The notes below the pieces were generated by a model. That model worked only from the letters and a program-made list of their open reading frames with translations, ran no database searches and was not told the DNA's origin. Position numbers and translations under genes: made by a program. From Pseudomonas haemolytica (GTDB taxonomy: Bacteria > Pseudomonadota > Gammaproteobacteria > Pseudomonadales > Pseudomonadaceae): 64,000 nt of DNA. Location: NCBI RefSeq assembly GCF_009659625.1, contig NZ_VOIW01000002.1, forward strand, positions 682,001 through 746,000. The letters run 5' to 3'. Numbering within the stretch: position 1 is the first letter of the stretch; the number at the start of each line of letters is the position of its first letter. Positions 54,529-62,835 of the stretch are shown here, piece by piece.

Positions 54529-55851
54529 TCAGCGACGCAACGGCATACCCAGGTCAACCCGCAAGCCGTCCGGCTGGCTGTCGAATGTCAACGAGCAGGA
54601 GCAGCGCTGCACAATCGCCTGGACGATGGCCAGGCCCAGGCCACAGCCTTCGCTGTTGCCATTGCGCCAGAAACGCTGGGTGAGGTATTGCAGGTCTTCG
54701 CTGGAGATCTGCTTGCCATGGTCACGCACGCGGAAAACCACGTGTTGAGCGTTGCTGGACACGCTCAGTTCCACCCGGGTATCGGCCGGGGTATGGCGCA
54801 AGGCATTGTCCAGCAGGTTGCGCAAGGCGGCGACGGCCAGGCCCACGGGCATTTCCACCGGGCGGTTGGAAAGATCGTTCGTCAAGATCAGGTCGATCCG
54901 ACGATTGTCACCGGCGTTGGCGTCCTGGATCGCCAGCCGTGCCACTTCCTCGGCACTGGACTGCACGCCATCGTCAAACGACAGGCTGCCCTCCACCCGC
55001 GCCAGCAGCAACAGTTGCTCCAAGGTGCGATGCAGACGGTCAGCGCCTTCCTCCGCGTGGGCCAGGGACTGGTCGCGGGCCGCGCCCTCGGTCATGCGTG
55101 CCACCTGCAGGTGAGTCTTGATGGCCGTCAATGGGCTGCGTAGCTCATGAGCGGCGTCTCCGGTAAGGCGGCGTTCGCGCTCGATGGTCTTGGCAATGCG
55201 TTGCAGCAATTGGTTCTGGGTGTCGAGCAGCGGCTTGAGCTCGCTGGGCAACGGGTGAATCTGTAGGGGCTCAAGGGAATCGGCACTGCGGCGCATCAAG
55301 GCGTCACGCATGCGATTGAGCGGCACCAGGCTCTGGCCGATACCCAACCACAGCAGGCACAGGCACCCCAGCAAGGCCACGCCGACCGGCACCGAGGCAG
55401 CCAGCAGTATCGACAGGTTGAGAGCTTCGCGCTCCACCTGGCGGTCGGCGGTGGTAATCAGCAAGTCACCACGGGACAACGTGAAACTGCGCCAGCCCAC
55501 ACCATCGATGACCTGGTCACGAAACCCACTCTTGCGCGACTCCAGCCCCTCCTCGGGCGTGGTGTGGCTGCGCGCCAGGATCTCACCGCGCAGAGAGCTG
55601 ACCTGGCAAGCCATGCCACCCGGCACATTCAGTTGTTCAGCGCGCAAATGCGTACCGGCGCTGACACTGGCCAAACCCGGCATCTGCTCGGTCAGCCCCG
55701 CCACCATGCGCGCCGAGGCCACCAGGCGCTGGTCGAGGGAAAACATCATCTGGTTGCGCAAATCGTTGAGCATCCAGGCTGCCGCCAGCACCCAGATAAG
55801 CACAAAGGCGGCGCCCAGCTTGAACGTCAGGCGCAGGCGCAAGCTCATCAC
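54529..55851 (-). CDS. Two-component sensor histidine kinase (QseC/PmrB-like)
   Basis: A 440-residue inner-membrane kinase: TM1 (about 12-29), a periplasmic sensor of about 110 residues with one Cys (GGMACQVSS), TM2 (about 148-170), HAMP-like linker, HisKA with phospho-acceptor His in DAAHELRSPL, and HATPase with NLLDNALRH and GCGLGLAI. It overlaps the response regulator by ATGA. Divergent from the dsbD operon; the arrangement matches P. aeruginosa PA2476-2480, where the pair (reported as DsbRS, copper-responsive) controls these dsb genes, as I recall. Confidence 0.9.
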   Translation of the reverse strand: MMSLRLRLTFKLGAAFVLIWVLAAAWMLNDLRNQMMFSLDQRLVASARMVAGLTEQMPGLASVSAGTHLRAEQLNVPGGMACQVSSLRGEILARSHTTPEEGLESRKSGFRDQVIDGVGWRSFTLSRGDLLITTADRQVEREALNLSILLAASVPVGVALLGCLCLLWLGIGQSLVPLNRMRDALMRRSADSLEPLQIHPLPSELKPLLDTQNQLLQRIAKTIERERRLTGDAAHELRSPLTAIKTHLQVARMTEGAARDQSLAHAEEGADRLHRTLEQLLLLARVEGSLSFDDGVQSSAEEVARLAIQDANAGDNRRIDLILTNDLSNRPVEMPVGLAVAALRNLLDNALRHTPADTRVELSVSSNAQHVVFRVRDHGKQISSEDLQYLTQRFWRNGNSEGCGLGLAIVQAIVQRCSCSLTFDSQPDGLRVDLGMPLRR

Positions 55852-56528
55852 TGGGTGTTCTCTCCAGCATCCGCCGGGCCCAGGCGATAGCCCAGGCCCC
55901 GGACGGTTTCGACGATACCGTTGCCCAATTTGCGCCGCAGGTGGTGGATATGCACGTTGAGCGCATTGCTTTCGAGCTCGTCATTGAAGCCGTATACGCT
56001 GTCCTTGAGCTGTTCGCTGGACAGCACGCGGCCCTTGTTATGCAGCAACGCCTGCAACAGCGCCTGTTCGCGACGGGACAGGTCCACCGGTTGGCCACCC
56101 AGGAAAGTCTCGCGGCTGCTGGGGTCGTAGGCCAGGCGGCCATGTTCGATCAGGTTGACGCTACGCCCTGCCACCCGGCGCAACAGGGTTTGCAGGCGAG
56201 CCGCGAGTTCACGCAGGTCGAAGGGCTTGAGCAGGTAGTCATCGGCGCCGGCTTGCAGGCCATCGACACGGTTGGTCACCGAGTCCCGCGCAGTGAGGAT
56301 CAACACCGGGATCTCCAAGCCCTGGCTGCGCTGTTGTTGCAGCAGCTTGAGGCCGTCTTCGTCAGGCAGGCCGAGGTCGAGCACCATGATGTCGAAGGCC
56401 GCTGCCTTGAGCATCGCCCGCGCTGCCGAGGCTGTGGCCACGCGCTCCACCGTGAAGCCCTGGGCAGTGAGGCCGGCCACGATGCCGCTGGCGATCAGTT
56501 CGTCGTCTTCACAAACCAGTACGTGCAT
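55848..56528 (-). CDS. OmpR/PhoB-family response regulator
   Basis: A 226-residue response regulator: receiver (1-115) with EDD, phospho-Asp in VLDLGLPDEDG (Asp51), TAR and KPF, then a winged-helix DNA-binding domain with VHIHHLRRKLGN and a TVRGLGYRL wing. It is transcribed first and followed by the kinase. The gap to dsbD contains a direct repeat at 56638-56659 that fits a dimer of this family. Confidence 0.93.
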   Translation of the reverse strand: MHVLVCEDDELIASGIVAGLTAQGFTVERVATASAARAMLKAAAFDIMVLDLGLPDEDGLKLLQQQRSQGLEIPVLILTARDSVTNRVDGLQAGADDYLLKPFDLRELAARLQTLLRRVAGRSVNLIEHGRLAYDPSSRETFLGGQPVDLSRREQALLQALLHNKGRVLSSEQLKDSVYGFNDELESNALNVHIHHLRRKLGNGIVETVRGLGYRLGPADAGENTQ

Positions 56529-56637
56529 GGTGAACCCTTCATGAAAGATGGGAGGATTAAAAGTGCAGCGGATTAAGCGCCGATTATGCCGTGAAAAGAA
56601 GCAAGCTCGGACAATCCCTACACTTTAGAATAGCCCC

Positions 56638-56659
56638 GGTTAATCATCGGTTAATCAAC
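56638..56659 (+). promoter_or_regulatory. Tandem CGGTTAATCA direct repeat, likely response-regulator operator
   Basis: CGGTTAATCAT CGGTTAATCAA: two copies with an exact 11-bp period, 45-66 bp before the dsbD start. OmpR/PmrA-type regulators bind such direct repeats (TTAA-N6/7-TTAA). It likely serves dsbD and perhaps the divergent regulatory genes. Confidence 0.68.
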
Positions 56660-56703
56660 GCCACACATTGTGTGCCTCACTTGCATCGAACTAAGGCTTG
56701 ACC

Positions 56704-58431
56704 ATGCGGCATCTATTGACCTTTCTGCTGGTGTTGTTCGCAGGATTCGCCCAGGCAGCGCCGGGCAGTCCCTTCGAAACCAAACCCGACTTTCTCCCGG
56801 TGGGCAAAGCCTTCACCTTTACCTCTGAACGTCTTGAAAGTGGCGAGACACAACTGTATTGGCAGATTGCCGACGGTTACTACCTGTACCAGCAACGCAT
56901 GAAGTTCGACGGTCTCGCCGAACAGCCGGTGCTGCCTCAGGGTGAAGCCCATAGCGATGAGTTCTTCGGCGAGCAGCAAGTGTACCGCCAGGGCCTGGAG
57001 GTGAAGATCCCCGCCGGCGCCACTGGCCAGGTCAAGCTGGGCTGGCAGGGCTGTGCCGATGCGGGCCTGTGCTATCCGCCACAGTCGATTACCGTAGACC
57101 TGGGCGGCAACCCGGCTGTAGCCGCTACCGCGCAGGCCCAGGACCAAAGCCTGGCCAGCGGCCTGCAACAGCGCAGCCTGGGTTGGAGCCTGCTGGTATT
57201 CTTTGGCCTGGGCCTGCTATTAGCGTTTGCACCCTGCTCGTTGCCGATGCTGCCGATTCTCGCCGGCCTGGTAGTCGGCAGTGGCGCCAGCCCGCGTCGT
57301 GGCTTTGCCCTGGCCGGCAGCTACGTGGTGTGCATGGCGCTGGTGTATGCGGCCCTGGGTGTGGTGGCCGCATTGCTCGGCGCCAACCTCGCCGCACTGC
57401 TGCAAACCCCATGGATCCTGGGTAGTTTTGCCGCCTTGTTTGTGGTGCTCGCCCTGCCGATGTTCGGCGTCTTTGAACTGCAACTGCCCGCCTTCCTGCG
57501 TGACCGTCTCGATAACGTCAGCCGTCAGCAAAGCGGCGGCAGCCTGGTGGGTGCCGGGGTACTCGGCGCGCTGTCCGGTCTGCTGGTGGGCCCGTGCATG
57601 ACTGCGCCCCTGGCCGGCGCCCTGCTGTATATCGCCCAGAGCGGCAATGCGTTGCACGGTGGCCTGATCCTGTTCGCCATGGGTATCGGTATCGGTATTC
57701 CGCTGTTGTTGCTGGTCACTGTGGGCAACCGCTTCCTGCCCAAGCCGGGCACCTGGATGAATGTGCTCAAGGGCATCTTCGGCTTCCTGTTCCTGGGTAC
57801 CGCCGTGCTGATGATTCGCCCCGTGGTCGACGACAGCCTGTGGATCGGCTTGTGGGGCGCCCTGGCGCTGGTGATGGCCTACTGCGGCTGGACGCTGGCC
57901 CGTGAGTTCGGCCTGGCGGCCAAGGTCTTCGGCGCCGGCTCCCTGGTATTGGGCCTGTGGGGCGCGGTGCTGGTGGTGGGTGCAGCGGGTGGCAGCGATG
58001 AGCTGTGGCAACCGTTGAAGGTCTACAGCGGCTCGCGGATCGCCAGTGCACCGAGCGCCCATGATGCGTTCATGACCATCAATGACCCGGCCGCGCTGCA
58101 AAGCCAACTCGACAGCGCCAAGGCGCAGGGCCAATGGGTGCTGCTGGACTACTACGCCGACTGGTGCGTGTCGTGCAAGATCATGGAGAAACAGGTCTTC
58201 GGCAAACCCGAAGTGATGGATGCGCTCAAAGACGTGCGCCTGCTGCGCCTGGACGTCACCGCCGACAACGCCGCCAGCCGCGAGCTGCTGGGCCGTTACA
58301 AAGTACCGGGGCCGCCGAGTTTCGTGTGGATCGGCCCGGACGGTGACGAACGCCGCGCCCAACGCATCACCGGCGAAGTGGATGCGGCTGCCTTCCTGCA
58401 ACGCTGGACCCAGACACGGAACGCGCTCTGA
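56704..58431 (+). CDS. dsbD: Thiol:disulfide interchange protein DsbD
   Basis: A 575-residue inner-membrane reductant transporter. Signal peptide (cleaved after FAQA, about 18); N-terminal periplasmic domain with redox Cys pair in CADAGLCYPP (about 117-123); eight-helix core with FAPCSLPMLPI and GPCMTAPLAG carrying the membrane Cys pair; C-terminal thioredoxin domain with DWCVSCK (about 486-492). It moves electrons from cytoplasmic thioredoxin to periplasmic DsbG/DsbE partners. ATG at 56704 with AAGG. First gene of a three-gene operon, overlapped by one base with the next. Confidence 0.95.
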   Translation: MRHLLTFLLVLFAGFAQAAPGSPFETKPDFLPVGKAFTFTSERLESGETQLYWQIADGYYLYQQRMKFDGLAEQPVLPQGEAHSDEFFGEQQVYRQGLEVKIPAGATGQVKLGWQGCADAGLCYPPQSITVDLGGNPAVAATAQAQDQSLASGLQQRSLGWSLLVFFGLGLLLAFAPCSLPMLPILAGLVVGSGASPRRGFALAGSYVVCMALVYAALGVVAALLGANLAALLQTPWILGSFAALFVVLALPMFGVFELQLPAFLRDRLDNVSRQQSGGSLVGAGVLGALSGLLVGPCMTAPLAGALLYIAQSGNALHGGLILFAMGIGIGIPLLLLVTVGNRFLPKPGTWMNVLKGIFGFLFLGTAVLMIRPVVDDSLWIGLWGALALVMAYCGWTLAREFGLAAKVFGAGSLVLGLWGAVLVVGAAGGSDELWQPLKVYSGSRIASAPSAHDAFMTINDPAALQSQLDSAKAQGQWVLLDYYADWCVSCKIMEKQVFGKPEVMDALKDVRLLRLDVTADNAASRELLGRYKVPGPPSFVWIGPDGDERRAQRITGEVDAAAFLQRWTQTRNAL

Positions 58432-59276
58432 TGCTGACCTTCACCATCGGCACCTTCGCCATTGCCCTGAATCATCTGCTGCTGATCAGCGCGCTGATTC
58501 TCGCCACCCTGGTGGGCTGGCGCGTAGCCAAGCGCGGCGGTGAGAACCCTGAGTCGGTGCTGTTCAGCCTGTTCCTGCTGGGCATGCTCGCCGCCCGTGT
58601 CAGCTTTGTGTTGATGTACTGGAGTTATTACAGCAACGACTGGGTCGAGATGGTCGACTTGCGCGACGGTGGCTTTCTTGCGTGGCCCGGGATTATCGCG
58701 CTGGTGCTCGGCGCGCTGGCGTACGGCTGGCGTCGCCCGCCCCTGCGCAAGCCGCTCTGCGCCGGGGTGATCACCGGCCTGGTGTTCTGGGGCATGGCCA
58801 ACCTGTCCCTCAGCGTTTACGAAAAAGGCACCCGCCTGCCGGACATCACCTTGCGCAATGCCAATGGCGAAGTGGTGCAACTGGCGGACTACCAGGGCGG
58901 GCCGCTGGTGATCAACCTGTGGGCTACATGGTGCCCGCCGTGCCGTCGCGAAATGCCGGTGCTGGAAAGCGCCCAGCGCCTGCGCCCCGACGTGACCTTC
59001 CTGTTCGTCAACCAGGCCGAAAGCATGCAAAGCGTCAGCACCTACCTGGCCACCCAGGGCCTGAATCTCGATAACGTGCTGTTCGACGCCAGCGGCCGCC
59101 TCGGCCAGGCCGTGGGTTCCATGGCGCTGCCGACCACGCTGTTCTACCAAGCCGATGGGCGCCTGATCAACAGCCACCTGGGCGAACTATCCGACGCCAG
59201 CCTGGCCCGCGCCATGGAACCCTTCGACAACGCCACAACAAGGAAACCGACATGCCTCGCCTCCGCCACTTGCTGA
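58431..59276 (+). CDS. TlpA/DsbE-like membrane thiol-disulfide protein
   Basis: A 281-residue protein: three to four transmembrane helices (about 5-130, resembling a shortened prolipoprotein diacylglyceryl transferase-like N-terminus seen in this subgroup), then a periplasmic TlpA/ResA thioredoxin domain (about 135-270) with LWATWCPPCRREMP and the cis-Pro in MALPTTLFY. Its stop overlaps the dsbG start by 25 bp; ATG overlaps the dsbD stop (TGATG). Likely a partner taking electrons from DsbD to reduce DsbG or other proteins. Confidence 0.9.
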   Translation: MLTFTIGTFAIALNHLLLISALILATLVGWRVAKRGGENPESVLFSLFLLGMLAARVSFVLMYWSYYSNDWVEMVDLRDGGFLAWPGIIALVLGALAYGWRRPPLRKPLCAGVITGLVFWGMANLSLSVYEKGTRLPDITLRNANGEVVQLADYQGGPLVINLWATWCPPCRREMPVLESAQRLRPDVTFLFVNQAESMQSVSTYLATQGLNLDNVLFDASGRLGQAVGSMALPTTLFYQADGRLINSHLGELSDASLARAMEPFDNATTRKPTCLASATC

Positions 59277-60013
59277 CCCTGCTGCCTTTGACGCTCGCTG
59301 CCACCCTGGCACACGCCGAAGACTGGCCGGCGCCGATCAAGCAGATCGAAGCCAAGGGCGCCAAGATCATCGGCACATTCGACGCCCCCAGCGGCCTCAC
59401 CGGCTACGCCGCGCAGTACCAGAACCGAGGCATGGCGCTGTACCTGACCGCCGACGGCAAGCACGTGATCGCCGGCAACCTGTACGACGCCCAGGGCAAT
59501 GACCTGAGCACCGCGCCCCTGGAAAAGCTGGTGTACGCGCCGATGGCCAAGGAAGTCTGGGCCAAGATGGAAAAAAGCAGCTGGATCCAGGACGGCGATA
59601 AAAACGCACCGCGCACCGTTTACCTGTTCAGCGACCCCAACTGCCCGTACTGCAACATGTTCTGGGAACAGGCGCGCCCATGGGTCAAGGCCGGCAAGGT
59701 GCAGTTGCGCCACATCATGGTCGGCATCATCCGCGAAGACAGCCCAGGCAAATCCGCCGCCCTGCTCGCCGCCAAAGACCCGCAAAAAGCCCTGCAGGAA
59801 CACGAAGCCGCCGGCAAGGGCAGCAAGCTCAAGGCTCTGGAGAAGATCCCGGCCGATGTCGAGGCCAAGCTCGATGCCAATATGAAGTTGATGGATGAGC
59901 TGGAGTTGTCGGCGACGCCGGCGATTTTCTATCTGGATGACAAGGGTGGGTTGCAGCAGCAGCAGGGGGCGCCTTCGCCGGAGAAGTTGATCAAGATACT
60001 GGGTACCCGATAA
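59252..60013 (+). CDS. dsbG: Periplasmic disulfide isomerase DsbG
   Basis: A 253-residue periplasmic protein with signal peptide (cleaved after LAHA, about 22), an N-terminal dimerisation domain and a thioredoxin-fold catalytic domain with SDPNCPYCNMF and the cis-Pro loop ELSATPAIFY. DsbG protects or isomerises single-Cys and mis-paired proteins and is kept reduced by DsbD. Last gene of the operon. A strong bidirectional terminator follows after 14 bp. Confidence 0.93.
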   Translation: MPRLRHLLTLLPLTLAATLAHAEDWPAPIKQIEAKGAKIIGTFDAPSGLTGYAAQYQNRGMALYLTADGKHVIAGNLYDAQGNDLSTAPLEKLVYAPMAKEVWAKMEKSSWIQDGDKNAPRTVYLFSDPNCPYCNMFWEQARPWVKAGKVQLRHIMVGIIREDSPGKSAALLAAKDPQKALQEHEAAGKGSKLKALEKIPADVEAKLDANMKLMDELELSATPAIFYLDDKGGLQQQQGAPSPEKLIKILGTR

Positions 60014-60027
60014 AGGGTCATGCCAAA

Positions 60028-60060
60028 GCAAAAGGCCTCCAGAAACGGGAGGCCTTTTGC
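60028..60060. terminator. Bidirectional rho-independent terminator
   Basis: GCAAAAGGCCTCC-AGAAAC-GGGAGGCCTTTTGC, a 13-bp stem with flanking A and T runs, serving dsbG and the convergent Ig-like repeat gene. Confidence 0.9.
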
Positions 60061-60084
60061 TTTGAGGGTATTACCTGAGGTTAA

Positions 60085-62672
60085 TCAGACTTCCGTTACG
60101 ACAATCGATGTGACGTCAAAGTCATTACCATTCATCCCCATCTGGAGGTTATCAATACTGAGTCTTGTCGCTGCCGACGTTGCAGTAAACACCCCCTCGA
60201 GCACATCCCAATTCCTGCCAAGAGTCGTAATCGGGGTGATTTCAACGCCATCAGCCACCAGTACAAGACGAGGTGCTGGGCGAGCGCCGCTGTTATCACG
60301 CACCCATGCACTGAATGTGTAGCGATTTCCCTCTTCCAACTCGAAATACTCCTTGAACAACTTCTCACGCTGAGTAATGGGGTCTCTCGTATTGGTGTAT
60401 CCCCAATCAAACAAGTAGTAACCGGCCTGACCGCCTGGTCCGGCCCCCGGTTTAACGACTAGGTCCCTGCTATCCGTGGCTCCCGCGCCTTTTTTCCAGT
60501 GATTCCAACCGTTGTCCGGACCTTGGGGATTGAAGTCCGTTTCATCCCTGAACAGTTTACGGAACGCCAGATGCAAGAGAGGAAACTCAATCGCGCTCCC
60601 CACATTACCGCCGATCTCAGTAGTGCCCTTGAATACAACGTCCAAGGCCGTTCCATTGCGCAGTTTGTCCAGCTCTTGGCGTCTGAGTACTCGCGATAAT
60701 CCATCGGCCACATCGTTCTCGGTAATCGGCTCGTTGACCATCACCTTGATAGTGTAGGGGGAGCCATCTTCTTTGATGCCCCGGCACTCCAGCCACCCCA
60801 TCTGCCCCGCCAGGATGAACCACCATGCCTTATCGAATTTTTCATCATTGACCGTGATATGCGCGTCGCCAAGGACCGTCCGCAGATCCAGAATGCCGCG
60901 CGTGGCCTCCGGCACCACCGGCGTCGGCAGGCGCACCGGAACGCTGATATTCAACTCAAGATCATCGGAGGTCGCGTTTTTGCATGCACTGGTGACGGTG
61001 TAATGGATCACTACCCTCTTGCCGGCGCCTCGAATGACGGCCTCGCGGGGGATATCGAAATCGACATAGCCCGTACTGCTGTTGCCCGGTTTTGGCGCCA
61101 ACGGCAAGCGAGCACCGTCCGGGTCTTTCCAGCACAGGCTAATCTCATGCTGCGCGCTGATGCGCTCGTACTCCACGCGAACAGTCACTCCGTCCCGACC
61201 GTTCCAAATCGTCAACTCGCTACCCACTGCCTCCCGTACGGTGGGCGCCTTGAGGACCAGATCTTCCTGCACCAACTTCAACTCCAACGCTGGAAATTCC
61301 TCAGCGCTGGCCTTATCCAGCTGACCATTGAAATTGACCGCAAAATGCACCTGCACACAGCTGCAATCCGCCAGCTTTTGCAGCTCGCGTCGTGGCAGGA
61401 TTTCAGTGACCCCCGTCAGCGGGCCAGACTCGCCTCGTAGCACCTCAAAACTGTACGACGTGCCGTCTTCCAAGGTGCCCGTGACCCATAGCCAGCGCGG
61501 GTGAACCTTATCGATAAACCACCAGGGGATGACCGTTATCTGAGCGTCACCGGGGAAGGTATTGAGATCCAGCGTCGTGCCGGTGGCCTCGGTTACCTCA
61601 GGCTTGGGCAAATCACTGATGTTCAGAATATGGATGTCACGGAGCCGTGATGTCCACGTCTCTCCATTGCGTAAAACGGTGTAGTACACCGAAACCGTTT
61701 CCTTAAAATTGGCGCTGATCGCCGAAGCCGGTACCGCAAAGTCGACAACGCCATCAGCCCCCACCTCTTGGCAGGCCAGGTAAGGGTTGCCCGGCCCAGC
61801 GGTGCCCGTCCAGTGAGCGCACACATAGTCCTTGGGGCACGGATGATCGTAAGCCACCCGAAGCGTGGCGCCTTCCGTGGCATTGAGCGGGTTGAGCAGG
61901 AACTCCCCAGGGCTACATTCCACCGATTGAACAACGTTAGGCGCATCCAACTCCAGATGGGGCTCGGTCAGCAACGTATAGGTCTTCCCTGGGAAGCCCC
62001 TGTAAGGTGTAACCGCACTGAAGCGAACACTGCAAAAAATATACAGCTCACTGTCATGCTTGAACTGCCGGAGCACGGACTGAGGCAAGACTCGTTTCCA
62101 TCCATCGCGTACGTCCTCCTCGGTAACCGGCTCATGCTGGTATCGGTAGAAACCGAATTCGGTACCATCAGGACGAATCCCGCTTATATAGCAGTTGATC
62201 GTTTGGATCGTGCTGGCAAAATCCCAAGCCGGAATGCAAATAACCGGGTCTTTACAGCAAAACAAAGAAAGATCCAGCTCGTCGTTGATAGTTTTGAGTA
62301 CTTGCACCTGAGGCAGGTAGGGCAGGCTGATTCTTACCTCACCTTCCAATGAGGTTTGATCCTCCTCACAGTCTCGTGTGACGGTGTAGGTAAACCTGGC
62401 AAAGTTGTCCAGCCGCAGTGCTAGTATTGGGCTGGGATATAAAAGTTGATGCAACCGTCGCCACCGCCATCCTGAGGCTCGATCGGTGGATAAGAGCTTC
62501 CCGTCCGGGGCCAGTTCAGGGTGATACGGTCTGTTGGCTGCATGTCGTCGTAGCAGACCCTGACGGTGCCTCCGTTCAGCAGTACCCTGGGGTCTTTGAC
62601 CTCTCCATCTTCGTCGGCCTCAACCAGCTTGGGTATGGGTAGATCAAGGGCATCCGGCAATGACTTGGGCAT
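60085..62672 (-). pseudogene. Ig-like repeat and lectin-like protein interrupted by a one-base frameshift
   Basis: Two frames (62672-62421 and 62454-60085) together encode about 860 residues. Tandem Ig-like units recur with the core (V/I)(D/N)F-x-(I/V)P-15 residues-YTV; the last 150 residues form a jelly-roll carbohydrate-binding-like domain (NRYTFSAWVRDNSG, NLQMGMNGNDFDV). The first frame hits TAG right after INFYIPAQY, while the second continues the same domain from DNFARFTYTV. Counting bases, the IP-to-YTV spacing is 44 nt instead of 45, so exactly one base is missing near 62420. AAGGAGC precedes the ATG at 62672. No signal peptide is visible. Adhesin-like or surface role is inferred only. 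It could be intact in the real genome if this is a sequencing error. Confidence 0.78.
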
Positions 62673-62794
62673 GGTAAAAGCTCCTTTTCAACAAACAGGG
62701 AATGTCGAACCCCAGGCGTTCGCCTAACCGACATCACCCATCACAGCGTAAAAAAGCAGCTTTTCCTACTGTCAAAATTGACAGTTCTCGCTAG

Positions 62795-62827
62795 AAAAAC
62801 GGCGCTACCCGACCAACGGGCAGCGCC
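62795..62827 (-). terminator. Rho-independent terminator of the NRPS gene
   Basis: On the minus strand GGCGCTGCCCG-TTGG-TCGGGTAGCGCC is followed by GTTTTT, 9 bp after the NRPS stop. Confidence 0.85.
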
Positions 62828-62835
62828 ATTGCGCC

